Shown: piece after piece, positions 43,848 to 52,142 of the stretch
How the letters are laid out: each line of letters begins with the position of its first letter
Numbering within the stretch: the first letter of the stretch is position 1
NCBI RefSeq assembly: GCF_000341225.1
Contig: NZ_ANAC01000011.1
Span: forward strand, 124,001 to 188,000
Reading direction: 5' to 3'
DNA length: 64,000 nucleotides
From: Nocardiopsis alba DSM 43377
GTDB lineage: Bacteria > Actinomycetota > Actinomycetes > Streptosporangiales > Streptosporangiaceae
Translations under genes and position numbers: made by a program
Notes under the pieces: generated by a model
The model's input: only the letters and a program-made list of their open reading frames with translations
Database searches by the model: none
What the model was told of the DNA's origin: nothing

Positions 43848-44202
43848 CGGCGTATCCCTTCTCTTGCCCCAGGACGGCCGGGGTCCGCTGCGGGGGTGTC
43901 GGGCGGACCGACCCGGTGTAATTGCGGCGGGGGTGAATGGTCGAACCCTAGAGTCGGATTCGGTTACCGGAGGGTGGGTGTCGGATGCTCAAATGAGCGC
44001 CGGTATCCCGATGGTGGAGTTTCCGAAACATCATGTCCGGAATTCCGGAAGTGGTGCTAGTCTAGCCCAGCGTTTCACGAACGGGAGCGCCCTCCCAAGC
44101 CGTTCCGCAAAGGAATGGTGCTCCCGGTCGAGTCCCCTCCACGGGTGTGTTTATCCATGCCCGTAAACCGACCCAGTCACCGTCGTCCAGCGAGGAGGAC
44201 CG
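43848..44202. promoter_or_regulatory. Divergent promoter region between eccC and eccD
   Basis: A 355-base gene-free gap that must serve both arms of the ESX locus. It contains the perfect palindrome TCCGGAATTCCGGA (44036-44049), followed 8 bases on by a possible -10 (TAGTCT), and the strong eccD ribosome-binding site GAGGAGGACCG. On the minus strand AGAAGGGA lies seven bases before the ATC at the conserved EccC N-terminus. Confidence 0.5.
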
Positions 44203-45600
44203 ATGTCGGACGTCGTCGCCGCCGATCTGTGCCGTCTGGTCGTACGAGCTCCCAACGCCTCCTTCGAGATCGCGGTCCCCTGCGACCTGCCGTTGGCCGA
44301 GCTACTGCCCACGTTCCTGCTCTACGCGGAGGGTGAGACCGAGGACCTCGACGAGAGCGGACTCGAACACGGCGGCTGGGTGCTCCAGCGACTGGGGTCG
44401 CCGCCCTTGGACGAGTCCGAGACGGTCGAGACGCTCGGCCTGACCGATGGCGAGACGCTCTACCTGCGCGAGCGCGCCGACCAGATGCCGGAGATCCACT
44501 TCGACGACCTCGTCGACGGCGTGGCCGACACGCTGTCCGAGCGTTCGGACGGGTGGGGCCCGGTCGTCTCCAGGCGGGTATTGACCGGCGCCGCCGCCGT
44601 GGGCTTCCTCGGGGCCCTCGCCCTGCTGACACTGCTCGGCCCCACCTGGCTCGCGGGCTCCACCGCCGCGGCCACGGGGCTGCTTCTCCTGCTCGCGGCC
44701 GGAGCCGCGGCCCGGGCCTTCGACGCGCCCGTCGCCGGAGCCGTCACCGGTGGCTCCGCCGTGCTGTTCATGGCCTTCGCCGGGGCCACGCTGCCCGGCG
44801 GAGACCCCGGCAACGCCCTCATCGGGGCGCGGATGCTCTCGGGGGCGTCGACGGCGACCGGCGCGGCGGTCCTCGCGATCGCCGCCGTGGCCGCCTGCCT
44901 GCCCTTCTTCACGGCCATCATCGGCACGGCCCTGTTCACCGCGGCCGCCGGCGCCCTGCTCATGTTCTGGGACAACGCCCCGCCGCAGGGCGTGGCCGTC
45001 TCCGCCGCCGCGCTGGTCCTGCTGCTCTGCTCGTTCGCGCCGGCCCTGGCCTTCCGGTTGTCGGGGATGCGTCTGCCCCCGCTGCCCGACGGTGTCGACC
45101 AGTTGGGCGAGTACATCGACCCCCACCCGGCCCGCGACGTGCGCGCCCGCGCCCAGCGCGCGGACCACTACCTCGGTGGCCTTCTGGCCGTCGTCGGAGC
45201 GGTGTGCGCCGCCTCGATGACCGTGCTGGCCGCCCACCCCGGAGGCCTGGCCTCCACGGCGGGCGTCTGCGTCGCGCTGATCCTGCTGCTCCAGGCGCGC
45301 GGTCTCAGCGGCCTGTGGCACCGGGTGTGCCTGTTGGGCGCCGGCGCGTACGGGCTGGTGGCGATGGCGGTCGGTGGCGGACTCGTCGGCGGCGACACGG
45401 CCCGCATGGTCCTGTTCGGTCTGCTCTTGGTCGCGGCGCTCGGACTGCTCCTCGCCGCCTGGTCCGTGCCGGGGAACCGTCCCATCCCGCACTGGGGACG
45501 GGCCGGGGAACTCTTCCAGAGCCTCGCCGCGATAGTGCTGGTGTGCCTGGTGCCCGCGAACCTGGGGCTGCTGGCGTTGCTGAGGGGGATCGGCGGATGA
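44203..45600 (+). CDS. eccD: Type VII secretion membrane protein EccD
   Basis: A 465-residue core ESX component. An N-terminal ubiquitin-like (YukD) domain occupies about residues 8-95 (LCRLVVRAPNASFEIAVPCD, then WVLQRLGSPPLDE and LTDGETLYLRE). After a cytoplasmic linker there are about eleven transmembrane helices from residue 127 to the C-terminus. EccD dimers form the membrane vestibule of the ESX complex with EccB and EccC. ATG 44203 with an AGGAGG ribosome-binding site. eccB follows after 25 bases. Confidence 0.93.
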   Translation: MSDVVAADLCRLVVRAPNASFEIAVPCDLPLAELLPTFLLYAEGETEDLDESGLEHGGWVLQRLGSPPLDESETVETLGLTDGETLYLRERADQMPEIHFDDLVDGVADTLSERSDGWGPVVSRRVLTGAAAVGFLGALALLTLLGPTWLAGSTAAATGLLLLLAAGAAARAFDAPVAGAVTGGSAVLFMAFAGATLPGGDPGNALIGARMLSGASTATGAAVLAIAAVAACLPFFTAIIGTALFTAAAGALLMFWDNAPPQGVAVSAAALVLLLCSFAPALAFRLSGMRLPPLPDGVDQLGEYIDPHPARDVRARAQRADHYLGGLLAVVGAVCAASMTVLAAHPGGLASTAGVCVALILLLQARGLSGLWHRVCLLGAGAYGLVAMAVGGGLVGGDTARMVLFGLLLVAALGLLLAAWSVPGNRPIPHWGRAGELFQSLAAIVLVCLVPANLGLLALLRGIGG

Positions 45601-45625
45601 CGCGTACCGGAAGGCGGGTGGTCTG

Positions 45626-47077
45626 ATGCAGACCCGTCGCGATCAGGTACAGGCGCACTCGTTCATGGTGCGCCGGCTCTCCACGGCCATGGCCGCCGCG
45701 GACCCGAACGCCGTCGAGGCGCCCCTACGGCGTACCCGCAACGGCACCCTCATCGGGCTCATCCTCGCGGTGCTGCTGTGCGTGGGCTTCCTCGTCTTCG
45801 GCCTGATCTTCCCCGGCGGCGCCACCTCGTGGCGCAACGAGGGGACCCTCGTCGTCGTCAAGGACGGGGCGGGCCGGTACGTCTTCTCGGACGGCGTCCT
45901 CTGGCCGGTGACCAACCAGGCCTCGGCCCTGCTGCTGGCGTCCAACCCCACCCCGGTCCGGGTCGACGCCGACTCCCTGGAAGGCACCCCGGTGGGATCC
46001 CCGCTGGGCATCCCCGGCGCGCCCGACGGGCTTCCCGCCACGGACGCCGAGGGATCCATGGTCTGGCAGGTGTGCGCGACCACCGTCGACACCGGAGAAG
46101 GGGTCGAGACCCTGACCTCGCTCACCCTGGGCCGGTCGCCGTTCGGTTCCCCCGTCGGGGAGGACGACGGTGTCCTGGTCCGAGGACCCGGCGGTGGGAT
46201 CCACCTGCTGTGGCAGGGCGCCCGACTGGCCGTCGACGAGGAGAACGGCGCCCTGGAATCCCTGGGATACGGCACCGTCGTGCCCCACCCCGTCGCGGCG
46301 GCCGTCCTGGACGGCGTGCCCGCCGGCCCCGGGCTCACCGCGCTCGACGTCGAGGGACGAGGCGAGGACGGCCCGCGTGTGGGCGGCGCCGACACCCGTA
46401 TCGGACAGGTCTTCACCGTCCCGGCCAACGAGAGCGGCTCCGAGCAGTTCTACGTCCTCACCGGGGACGGCCTCACCCCCACCGATCCGACCCACGCCCG
46501 CCTGCTGCTGGGACACCCGCTCACGGCGGAGGAGGCCTACGGGGGCGGCGAAGCCGAACCGATCGAGCTCACCGTCAACGAGCTGCGCCCACACCTGTCC
46601 GGCGAGGACGCGATCACCGGCGATGGCCTGCCCGCCACACCGCCCCCGCTGACCGACCCCCAGGGCGCGGCACTGTGCGTCATCGACCAGGGGGACGGCG
46701 CGCTCGCGCTCGCGCTCACCTCTCCGGCCGATATCGGTGGCCGGGCCGCACGGCCCACGGTGGGCAGCACCGCCGCCTGCACCGCCCCCGACCTCATCGA
46801 CATCCCGTCCGGGGAGGGCGGTCTGGTCAGGGCGACCCCGGCGGGAGGGTCGGCGCTGCGCGGCTCGTACTTCCTGATCACCGACACCGGGAGCAAGTAC
46901 CCGGTGCCCGACGCCGACGCCGCCGGGATGCTGGGCTACACCCCCGGTGAGGCTCCCGCGGTCTCCACCGCCCTACTGGACCTTCTCCCGACCGGGCCCG
47001 ATCTGACCCCGCAGGACGCCGCCGAACCCGCCGGTGCCCTCGCGAAACCGGGGGAGCCCCGGTGCCTTTCCCAGTGA
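45626..47077 (+). CDS. eccB: Type VII secretion protein EccB
   Basis: A 483-residue protein with the EccB start MQTRRDQVQAHSFMVRRLST, one transmembrane helix (about 40-65, TLIGLILAVLLCVGFLVFGLI) and a large extracytoplasmic domain built of the R1-R4 repeats around a central C-domain (VVVKDGAGRYVFSDGVLWPV, then LLASNPTPVRVDADSL; later YFLITDTGSKYPVPDADAAG, MLGYTPGEAPAVSTALL). It is slightly shorter than mycobacterial EccB. It anchors the complex on the outer face. Confidence 0.93.
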   Translation: MQTRRDQVQAHSFMVRRLSTAMAAADPNAVEAPLRRTRNGTLIGLILAVLLCVGFLVFGLIFPGGATSWRNEGTLVVVKDGAGRYVFSDGVLWPVTNQASALLLASNPTPVRVDADSLEGTPVGSPLGIPGAPDGLPATDAEGSMVWQVCATTVDTGEGVETLTSLTLGRSPFGSPVGEDDGVLVRGPGGGIHLLWQGARLAVDEENGALESLGYGTVVPHPVAAAVLDGVPAGPGLTALDVEGRGEDGPRVGGADTRIGQVFTVPANESGSEQFYVLTGDGLTPTDPTHARLLLGHPLTAEEAYGGGEAEPIELTVNELRPHLSGEDAITGDGLPATPPPLTDPQGAALCVIDQGDGALALALTSPADIGGRAARPTVGSTAACTAPDLIDIPSGEGGLVRATPAGGSALRGSYFLITDTGSKYPVPDADAAGMLGYTPGEAPAVSTALLDLLPTGPDLTPQDAAEPAGALAKPGEPRCLSQ

Positions 47078-47102
47078 CCCCCAACAGAATCAGGAGACTC
47101 CC

Positions 47103-47432
47103 ATGTCGATGATGCGCAGTACCGACCAGGCGATGCGGACCGGCCGCGACGCCATGGAGACGGCCCACACCACCTGCAACGGCGTCTACACCAGCGTGGA
47201 CGGAGTCCGGGACCTGCTCGGCGGCAACTGGCAGGGCGGCGCCGCCAGTCAGTACGACACGGCGCTGGTCAAGTGGCTCGAAGAGCTGCGCCTGATCACC
47301 AACGACATGAACGACATGATCGGCATCCTCGGCGGCACCGAGCGCAACTTCCACGCCATGGAGGACGAGAACATGGTGACCGCCAACTGGATCAGCCAGC
47401 TCAACCCGAACCAGTCCGACGTCTCCCGCTGA
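47103..47432 (+). CDS. WXG100 family ESX protein
   Basis: A 109-residue helical-hairpin protein with the W-x-G turn in NWQGGAASQYDTALVKW, flanked by two amphipathic helices. The ATG at 47103 has AGGAGAC upstream. WXG100 proteins are secreted as dimers and carry a C-terminal secretion signal; here the YxxxD/E-like element is not obvious. It is the first of two tandem WXG100 genes just after eccB, so the two probably form a heterodimer comparable to EsxA/EsxB. Confidence 0.88.
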   Translation: MSMMRSTDQAMRTGRDAMETAHTTCNGVYTSVDGVRDLLGGNWQGGAASQYDTALVKWLEELRLITNDMNDMIGILGGTERNFHAMEDENMVTANWISQLNPNQSDVSR

Positions 47433-47500
47433 CCCGATCCGACCCGACCCGAACGTCCCACGACCGGGGCGCACCATCGAGAGAAACCGGAGCCATACCC

Positions 47501-47797
47501 ATGGACGGATTCGAGATCAAGTACAGCGGTGCCGACGACGCCGGCATCGACCTGCGCAAGCAGACCGACATCATCGAGCAGGCCATCAACGAGTTGGACG
47601 CCAAGGTCCAGGCGGTCAAGTCCGACTGGGTCGGTGAGGCCGCCGACCAGTACGACCAGCGCCTGCTGGCCTGGCGCCGCAACGTCGCCGACATGCGCGC
47701 GCTGCTCGGCCACGCGCAGGTCTCCCTGGGCGACATCACCGAACGCTACCGCCGGGGCGACCTCCAGGAAGCCGGTAACTGGAACTCCCGCCGCTGA
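47501..47797 (+). CDS. WXG100 family ESX protein (WVG variant)
   Basis: A 98-residue helical-hairpin protein. The turn reads SDWVGEAADQYDQRLLAW, with V in place of x, followed by a second helix VADMRALLGHAQVSLGDITE and a YRRGDLQEAGNW end, where Y-R-R-G-D resembles the YxxxD secretion signal of ESX substrates. Located 68 bases after the preceding WXG100 gene. Probable dimer partner and secretion-signal carrier. Confidence 0.85.
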   Translation: MDGFEIKYSGADDAGIDLRKQTDIIEQAINELDAKVQAVKSDWVGEAADQYDQRLLAWRRNVADMRALLGHAQVSLGDITERYRRGDLQEAGNWNSRR

Positions 47798-47903
47798 CCG
47801 TCTCCCTCGGCCGCGGTGAGGGTCCGCTCGGGCCGCGCCGCGGCCGGGGACGGGTCGGTGGAAGGTCCGACGACGGACAGGACGAGAGAGGACGGGGCAG
47901 GAC

Positions 47904-48305
47904 GTGTCAGAGAAGACCAGGGTCACCAAGGGCTACCTCCAGAACCTGGGTTCGCAGCGCATCGGACCGATGCAGCAGGCGGTGTCGGAGAAGAAGAGCG
48001 ATTCCGCCGAACACTACGGAAAGGAGTCCATCAACGTCCCCTTCGGGAACGGCGACCTGATGGGCTCGGCCGCCGTGCTCGCCGCCGAGGTGAGCGGTGT
48101 CCTGACGAAGTTCCACGCCGAGATCACGAGGCTCGAGGAACGCCTGCTCGTGATGCACAGCGGAATCCAGGACAGTGATCTCTTCTTCGAGAAGCTGGAG
48201 TCCGACGCCGAGCTGGACGCCTCGAAGGTCAACACCATCATGAACAACGGCTCCACCACCGGCGGCTCCACCACCGGGGACACCACCACGGACCCCACCA
48301 AGTAG
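47904..48305 (+). CDS. ESX-locus small helical protein, unknown family
   Basis: A 133-residue protein from GTG 47904. The N-terminal half is basic and polar; a predicted helix VLAAEVSGVLTKFHAEITRL continues into EERLLVMHSGIQDSDLFFEK; the end is a Thr/Gly/Ser-rich tail (GSTTGGSTTGDTTTDPTK). It has no W-x-G motif. Size and position between WXG100 genes and the large substrate-like gene suggest an EspC-like partner or chaperone, but I cannot assign it. Spacing supports one operon. Confidence 0.6.
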   Translation: MSEKTRVTKGYLQNLGSQRIGPMQQAVSEKKSDSAEHYGKESINVPFGNGDLMGSAAVLAAEVSGVLTKFHAEITRLEERLLVMHSGIQDSDLFFEKLESDAELDASKVNTIMNNGSTTGGSTTGDTTTDPTK

Positions 48306-48392
48306 ACCCGGGACGCCCCGTGCGGAGGCGGCCCGTCACCGTCCTCCGCTCACCGTCCGGATCCCTCCACCACTCCGCCCCGAGGAACTTCC

Positions 48393-51300
48393 ATGGCAGA
48401 CGAGGACTTTCCAGAGAAGGAGGGGACAGATCCCGCTGTCCCCGAGGCAGAAGGCGTCACCGACAGCGAAGAGCTGGCCCACGCCATCAACGTCTTCGCC
48501 GATCTCGAGGGCGACGGTTCGGTCCCTCCCATGGGCACGGCCCAGGCGGTGAAGGACACCAACTGGTTCGCCAGCTACTTCTGGGACGTCGGTGACCCCA
48601 AGGACGCGGACGAGTGGTTCGGCTTCGACAGCAGATCCTCCGACGCCGACCTGCTCGGCGGCTTCGAGCGGGGTTTCGCCGTGTACACGGGCGTCCACCT
48701 CAACGACGCGATCAAGGAGCGCGGGGACACCGTGTGGGGGAGGTTCATCGACCGGTTCCCCACGATCCTCAACGCCGCCGCCGACTCCAAGAGGGGCAGC
48801 ACCAGCTACAACAACAGCGTTCTCACCCGGATCCAGACCGACCTGGGAGACTACCGGGACTTCGCCAACGCCCGCTACGACGAACTCTGGACGCTGTACA
48901 AGGAACTCGACCCGGGCAACGAGAAGTTCGAGGGCGCGGGGGCCACCGCCCTGGGCCAGTACATGAGGAGCCTGGCCCTCGAATTCCGGAGCCTCGGCAA
49001 CATGCTCGACCCGGCGGCCGACGCCGTGAGCTCGGCGCGCGCCGCCGTCAGCCCCACCTACATCGACGCGGTGATCGATGAGTACAACAAGTGGATCGGC
49101 GATCCGAACCACAGTCCTCGACGACTCATCCGTACCTGGTGGGAGGAGCAGCGTCCCCACGTCACCACGGTGGGCGGTACCGGCAGCAACATCAGGATCC
49201 GTGATCTGCCGACCGACCAGGAATCCACGTGGAAGACCTTCGAGACGGAGATCAAGGACCGGTGGTGGAACAGCCTGGCCGACCTGCGCAAGGTCGTGTT
49301 GGACGGCATCACCACGGTCTCCGGTGCCTATTCGAGCTCCTCCTCGTCCATCAGGCCCTACGTCCCGCCGCCGGTCACCAACGACACGACCGGTGGCAAC
49401 GGGCCGGGCGGGTCCGGCGACAACGACCTCAAGTCGATCCTCGACGAGTTGTTCGGCGGTGGCGGCGACAACGACGGGGACGGTGACCTGAGGACGCGCC
49501 TGGATGAGCTGCTCAACGGCGGCGGCGATGACGAGACCGACCTGAGGACGCGCCTGGATGAGCTGCTCAACGGCGGCGGCGACAACGACGGGGATGGTGG
49601 CGGAGACTCGATCCAGGATCTCCTCGACAAGTACCTCAACGGTGACGGCGGCAGCGGCGACCTCGGGGGGAACGGCGACGGTGGCGGTAACGACGGTGGC
49701 GGCGGCGGTGGAAACGGCCCCGGTGGTGACCGTACGGCTCAGGACATCATCGACGAGTATCTGGGGAACCAGACCCCCGAGAGCGGTGGAAGCGACATCC
49801 CCGGTGGTTCCGGAGGCCAGGAGATCACGGGCGGCTCGGGCGACCTCGGCGGTTCGGGTGACCTCGGCGGTTCGGGGGACGGCCTCGGAGGGCCCGGCTC
49901 CGGGGGGACGTTCGATGGGCTCGGAGGCGACCTCTCCTCGTCGGGAGACGGAGGGGGAGGGTCGGGTGGAGGAGGCCTGGTCCCTCCGCCGCTCACCCCG
50001 GGTATGCGTGTCATGGGGCCCGGCGGATCCGGTGGCGGTACGGGAGGTGGGCCTGCCGGCACCGGGCGACGGGACCAGGGAACTCCGCTCCCCGGTGGCG
50101 GCACCCTGCTTCCCGACGGCAGCACCGTGCTTCCCGATGGCAGCACCCGGCTTCCGGACGGGACCGTGCTTCCCGATGGCAGCACTCGGCTTTCGGACGG
50201 CAGCACCCTGTTCCCGGATGGCAGCACCCGGCTTCCGGACGGCAGCACCCTGCTCCCCGACGGCAGCACCCGGCTTCCGGACGGGACCGTGCTTCCCGAT
50301 GGCAGCACTCGGCTTTCGGACGGCAGCACCCTGTTCCCGGATGGCAGCACCCGGCTTCCGGACGGGACCGTCCTGAGTCCGGACGGCTCTCGTATCGAGG
50401 GTGGTGGCTCGTCCTCCACCATCGGAGGACCGCCTCAGGGCGGTTACGGGGACCTCGGCTCCTCCACGGACGGTGAAGGGCTCGGCTCCGTCCCGCCTCC
50501 TCCGGTCCGCGTGCCCACCGGGTTGGAGGGTCCTGGAGGCCTGGACCCGTCCTCGGGCGGGTCGAACGCCGATGAAGGCGAGGGTTCCCAGACCCCGGTC
50601 GGCTCCCGCGACCCGGGCGGTTCCGATGGCCTCGGCGGCTCGGGCGGGACGAACCGTCCGGGGCTTCCCGACAGCCCGAGCCTCGGCGGCTCGGGAGGCT
50701 CCGGTGATCTGGGCGGGGACCGTATCGAACTCCCCGACCCCCCGGTCCTCGACGCTCCGGGCGGTGGAGGCGGCGGTTACCCGTCCCCCGGATCCAACGG
50801 CCTCGGCGGATCGGGCGACCTGAACTCCTCTTCGGGATCCGGATTCGGTTCGGGCGGCTCCTCGATCGGAGGAGGCGGCGGCGGATCCGTGCTCACACCG
50901 CCCCCCGGGAGCGGCTCCCTGGGAGGCTCGGACGGGGGCGGCATGACCGCCCGTCCGGACTCGGGCTCCGTCGGAGGCTCGTCCGAGGGCAACGGAGGCG
51001 GTCGGGGGAACGGACCCGGCGGAACCAGCCCCTGGGGCGGTTTCGGTGGAGGTCAGGGAACGGACGGTTCCCTCTCGCCGGGGTCGGTCGGCACCCCCGG
51101 TGCACCCGGTACCCCGGGCACCCCCGGTATGCCCATGATGCCTCCGGGCGGAGCGGGCGGCGCCGGTGGTGGCGCCGGCGGGCAGGAACGCACCCGTACC
51201 ACCTGGCTCGCCGAGGACGAGAAGGTGTGGGGCACCACCGCACGGGGCGGACCCGCCTCGTTGGGACGGCCCGGAACCCGAAAAGACAAGGGAGTGAGCG

Positions 51301-51470
51301 GCGTTGGACATGTCCCTACAGGGGCAGATGGAGAGGTCCCTCGAACAACTTCGCCAGACCCAGGAGCGCCTGGCGGAGGCAAGCGCAAACCTGGAGTCGG
51401 TTACCGCAGAGGCGGTGTCCAAGGATCGGATGCTCAGCGTGACGGTGAACGCCAGAGGCGAGATCGCTGA
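48393..51470 (+). CDS. Large ESX-associated protein with Gly-rich and LPDGST repeats (putative substrate)
   Basis: A 1,025-residue protein. Residues 1-305 are helical and WXG/PPE-like (WFASYFWDVGDPKDADEWFG, DRWWNSLADLRKVVLDG). From about 310 on it is Gly/Ser/Asp-rich: three copies of a L-x-x-x-L-D-E-L-(F/L)-(N/G)-GGG unit, glycine tracts, then thirteen L-(P/S)-D-G-(S)-T units (50108-50396) and PGTPG stretches. A TWLAEDEKVWGT motif near 935 resembles the C-terminal end of other ESX-linked proteins, after which homologues usually stop; here the frame runs on for 167 bases across the next gene. ATG 48393 with GAGGAA upstream. Probable secreted or surface protein. Confidence 0.75.
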   Translation: MADEDFPEKEGTDPAVPEAEGVTDSEELAHAINVFADLEGDGSVPPMGTAQAVKDTNWFASYFWDVGDPKDADEWFGFDSRSSDADLLGGFERGFAVYTGVHLNDAIKERGDTVWGRFIDRFPTILNAAADSKRGSTSYNNSVLTRIQTDLGDYRDFANARYDELWTLYKELDPGNEKFEGAGATALGQYMRSLALEFRSLGNMLDPAADAVSSARAAVSPTYIDAVIDEYNKWIGDPNHSPRRLIRTWWEEQRPHVTTVGGTGSNIRIRDLPTDQESTWKTFETEIKDRWWNSLADLRKVVLDGITTVSGAYSSSSSSIRPYVPPPVTNDTTGGNGPGGSGDNDLKSILDELFGGGGDNDGDGDLRTRLDELLNGGGDDETDLRTRLDELLNGGGDNDGDGGGDSIQDLLDKYLNGDGGSGDLGGNGDGGGNDGGGGGGNGPGGDRTAQDIIDEYLGNQTPESGGSDIPGGSGGQEITGGSGDLGGSGDLGGSGDGLGGPGSGGTFDGLGGDLSSSGDGGGGSGGGGLVPPPLTPGMRVMGPGGSGGGTGGGPAGTGRRDQGTPLPGGGTLLPDGSTVLPDGSTRLPDGTVLPDGSTRLSDGSTLFPDGSTRLPDGSTLLPDGSTRLPDGTVLPDGSTRLSDGSTLFPDGSTRLPDGTVLSPDGSRIEGGGSSSTIGGPPQGGYGDLGSSTDGEGLGSVPPPPVRVPTGLEGPGGLDPSSGGSNADEGEGSQTPVGSRDPGGSDGLGGSGGTNRPGLPDSPSLGGSGGSGDLGGDRIELPDPPVLDAPGGGGGGYPSPGSNGLGGSGDLNSSSGSGFGSGGSSIGGGGGGSVLTPPPGSGSLGGSDGGGMTARPDSGSVGGSSEGNGGGRGNGPGGTSPWGGFGGGQGTDGSLSPGSVGTPGAPGTPGTPGMPMMPPGGAGGAGGGAGGQERTRTTWLAEDEKVWGTTARGGPASLGRPGTRKDKGVSGVGHVPTGADGEVPRTTSPDPGAPGGGKRKPGVGYRRGGVQGSDAQRDGERQRRDR
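50108..50396 (+). repeat. Tandem LPDGST-type repeats with a higher-order duplication
   Basis: About thirteen 18- or 21-base units encode L-P-D-G-S-T-(V/R/L) variants (LPDGSTR, LSDGSTL, FPDGSTR, LPDGTV). A block of about 88 bases is repeated almost exactly (starts near 50154 and 50276), so the array grew by duplicating several units together. Periodic Leu/Asp/Gly every 6-7 residues suggests a beta-solenoid or extended surface rod. Confidence 0.85.
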
Positions 51471-51696
51471 GCTGAGGTTCCACACCGACAAGTACCGGAT
51501 GATGGCGCCCGCCGAACTGGCCTCGGCCATCGTCGAGGTCGTCGAACGCGCCCGGCGCGACGTGGCCCGACAGGTCTCCGACGCCATGGGCGGGCTGATC
51601 CCGGGCGACTCCGCCGCCCGTGAACAGGCGGTGGCGGGAGACCCCACCGCCCTGTTGGAGGAGCTCGGCCTGGGCAGGGTGCACCCGCCCACCTGA
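51304..51696 (+). CDS. YbaB/EbfC-family-like protein of the ESX locus
   Basis: A 130-residue protein: an N-terminal coiled coil (LQGQMERSLEQLRQTQERLA, EASANLESVTAEAVSKD), then the EbfC-like strand and helix LSVTVNARGEIAELRFHTDK and ASAIVEVVERARRDVARQ. YbaB/EbfC-fold proteins are frequently encoded in actinobacterial ESX clusters beside WXG100 genes, where they probably act as chaperones or scaffolds rather than nucleoid proteins. TTG 51304 is favoured by AGGGAG upstream; ATG 51310 is an alternative. It overlaps the preceding frame by 167 bases. Confidence 0.8.
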   Translation: MDMSLQGQMERSLEQLRQTQERLAEASANLESVTAEAVSKDRMLSVTVNARGEIAELRFHTDKYRMMAPAELASAIVEVVERARRDVARQVSDAMGGLIPGDSAAREQAVAGDPTALLEELGLGRVHPPT

Positions 51697-51777
51697 CCGA
51701 CGAGGCGGAGGGGACACGTCCCCTCCGCCCGCCCACACCGTGATGACACCACGACGACATAGGAGGAAGGAGAGGCC

Positions 51778-52137
51778 ATGTCGGATCGCATCTCGATCGA
51801 CCCGGAGGCGGTCGCCAGGGACGGCGCCGATATCCACGAACTCGCGGCCGAAGTACGCGCGATCGACCGGTGGTTCAACGACTCGGTCGACGCTCTGGGC
51901 AAATGCTGGGGCGAGGGCGACGCCGTGGCCGAGTCGTTCGAGAAGAACTACGTCCCGAACCGCGAAGGGTTCGGGGTCTTCCTGACGACGCTCGGCAAGG
52001 CCTTCGAGAAGACCGCCGAGGCCACGATCGACACCGCCAAGCAGTTCGGACGCTCCGAGCAGTACGGCATCGACAGCGCGACGCGTCTGATCGGTACCCA
52101 GAACACCCGTCTGACCGGCGGCAGCGGGAGGCCCTGA
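51778..52137 (+). CDS. WXG100-like ESX protein
   Basis: A 119-residue helical protein. The first helix IDPEAVARDGADIHELAAEV leads to the turn CWGEGDAVAESFEKNYVPN (W-G-E-G, a W-x-G variant), and the second helix is FGVFLTTLGKAFEKTAEATI; it ends with a short polar tail. Excellent ribosome-binding site (GGAGGAAGGAGAGG). It lies five bases upstream of the giant gene, so it is very likely the dedicated export partner of that protein. Confidence 0.82.
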   Translation: MSDRISIDPEAVARDGADIHELAAEVRAIDRWFNDSVDALGKCWGEGDAVAESFEKNYVPNREGFGVFLTTLGKAFEKTAEATIDTAKQFGRSEQYGIDSATRLIGTQNTRLTGGSGRP

Positions 52138-52142
52138 CCCCG

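Noticed and set aside
51870..52142. Upstream extension of the giant-protein frame
   Set aside because: It lies out of frame over the WXG100-like gene at 51778-52137. ATG 52143 with GGGAGG upstream gives the recognisable WXG100_2 start.
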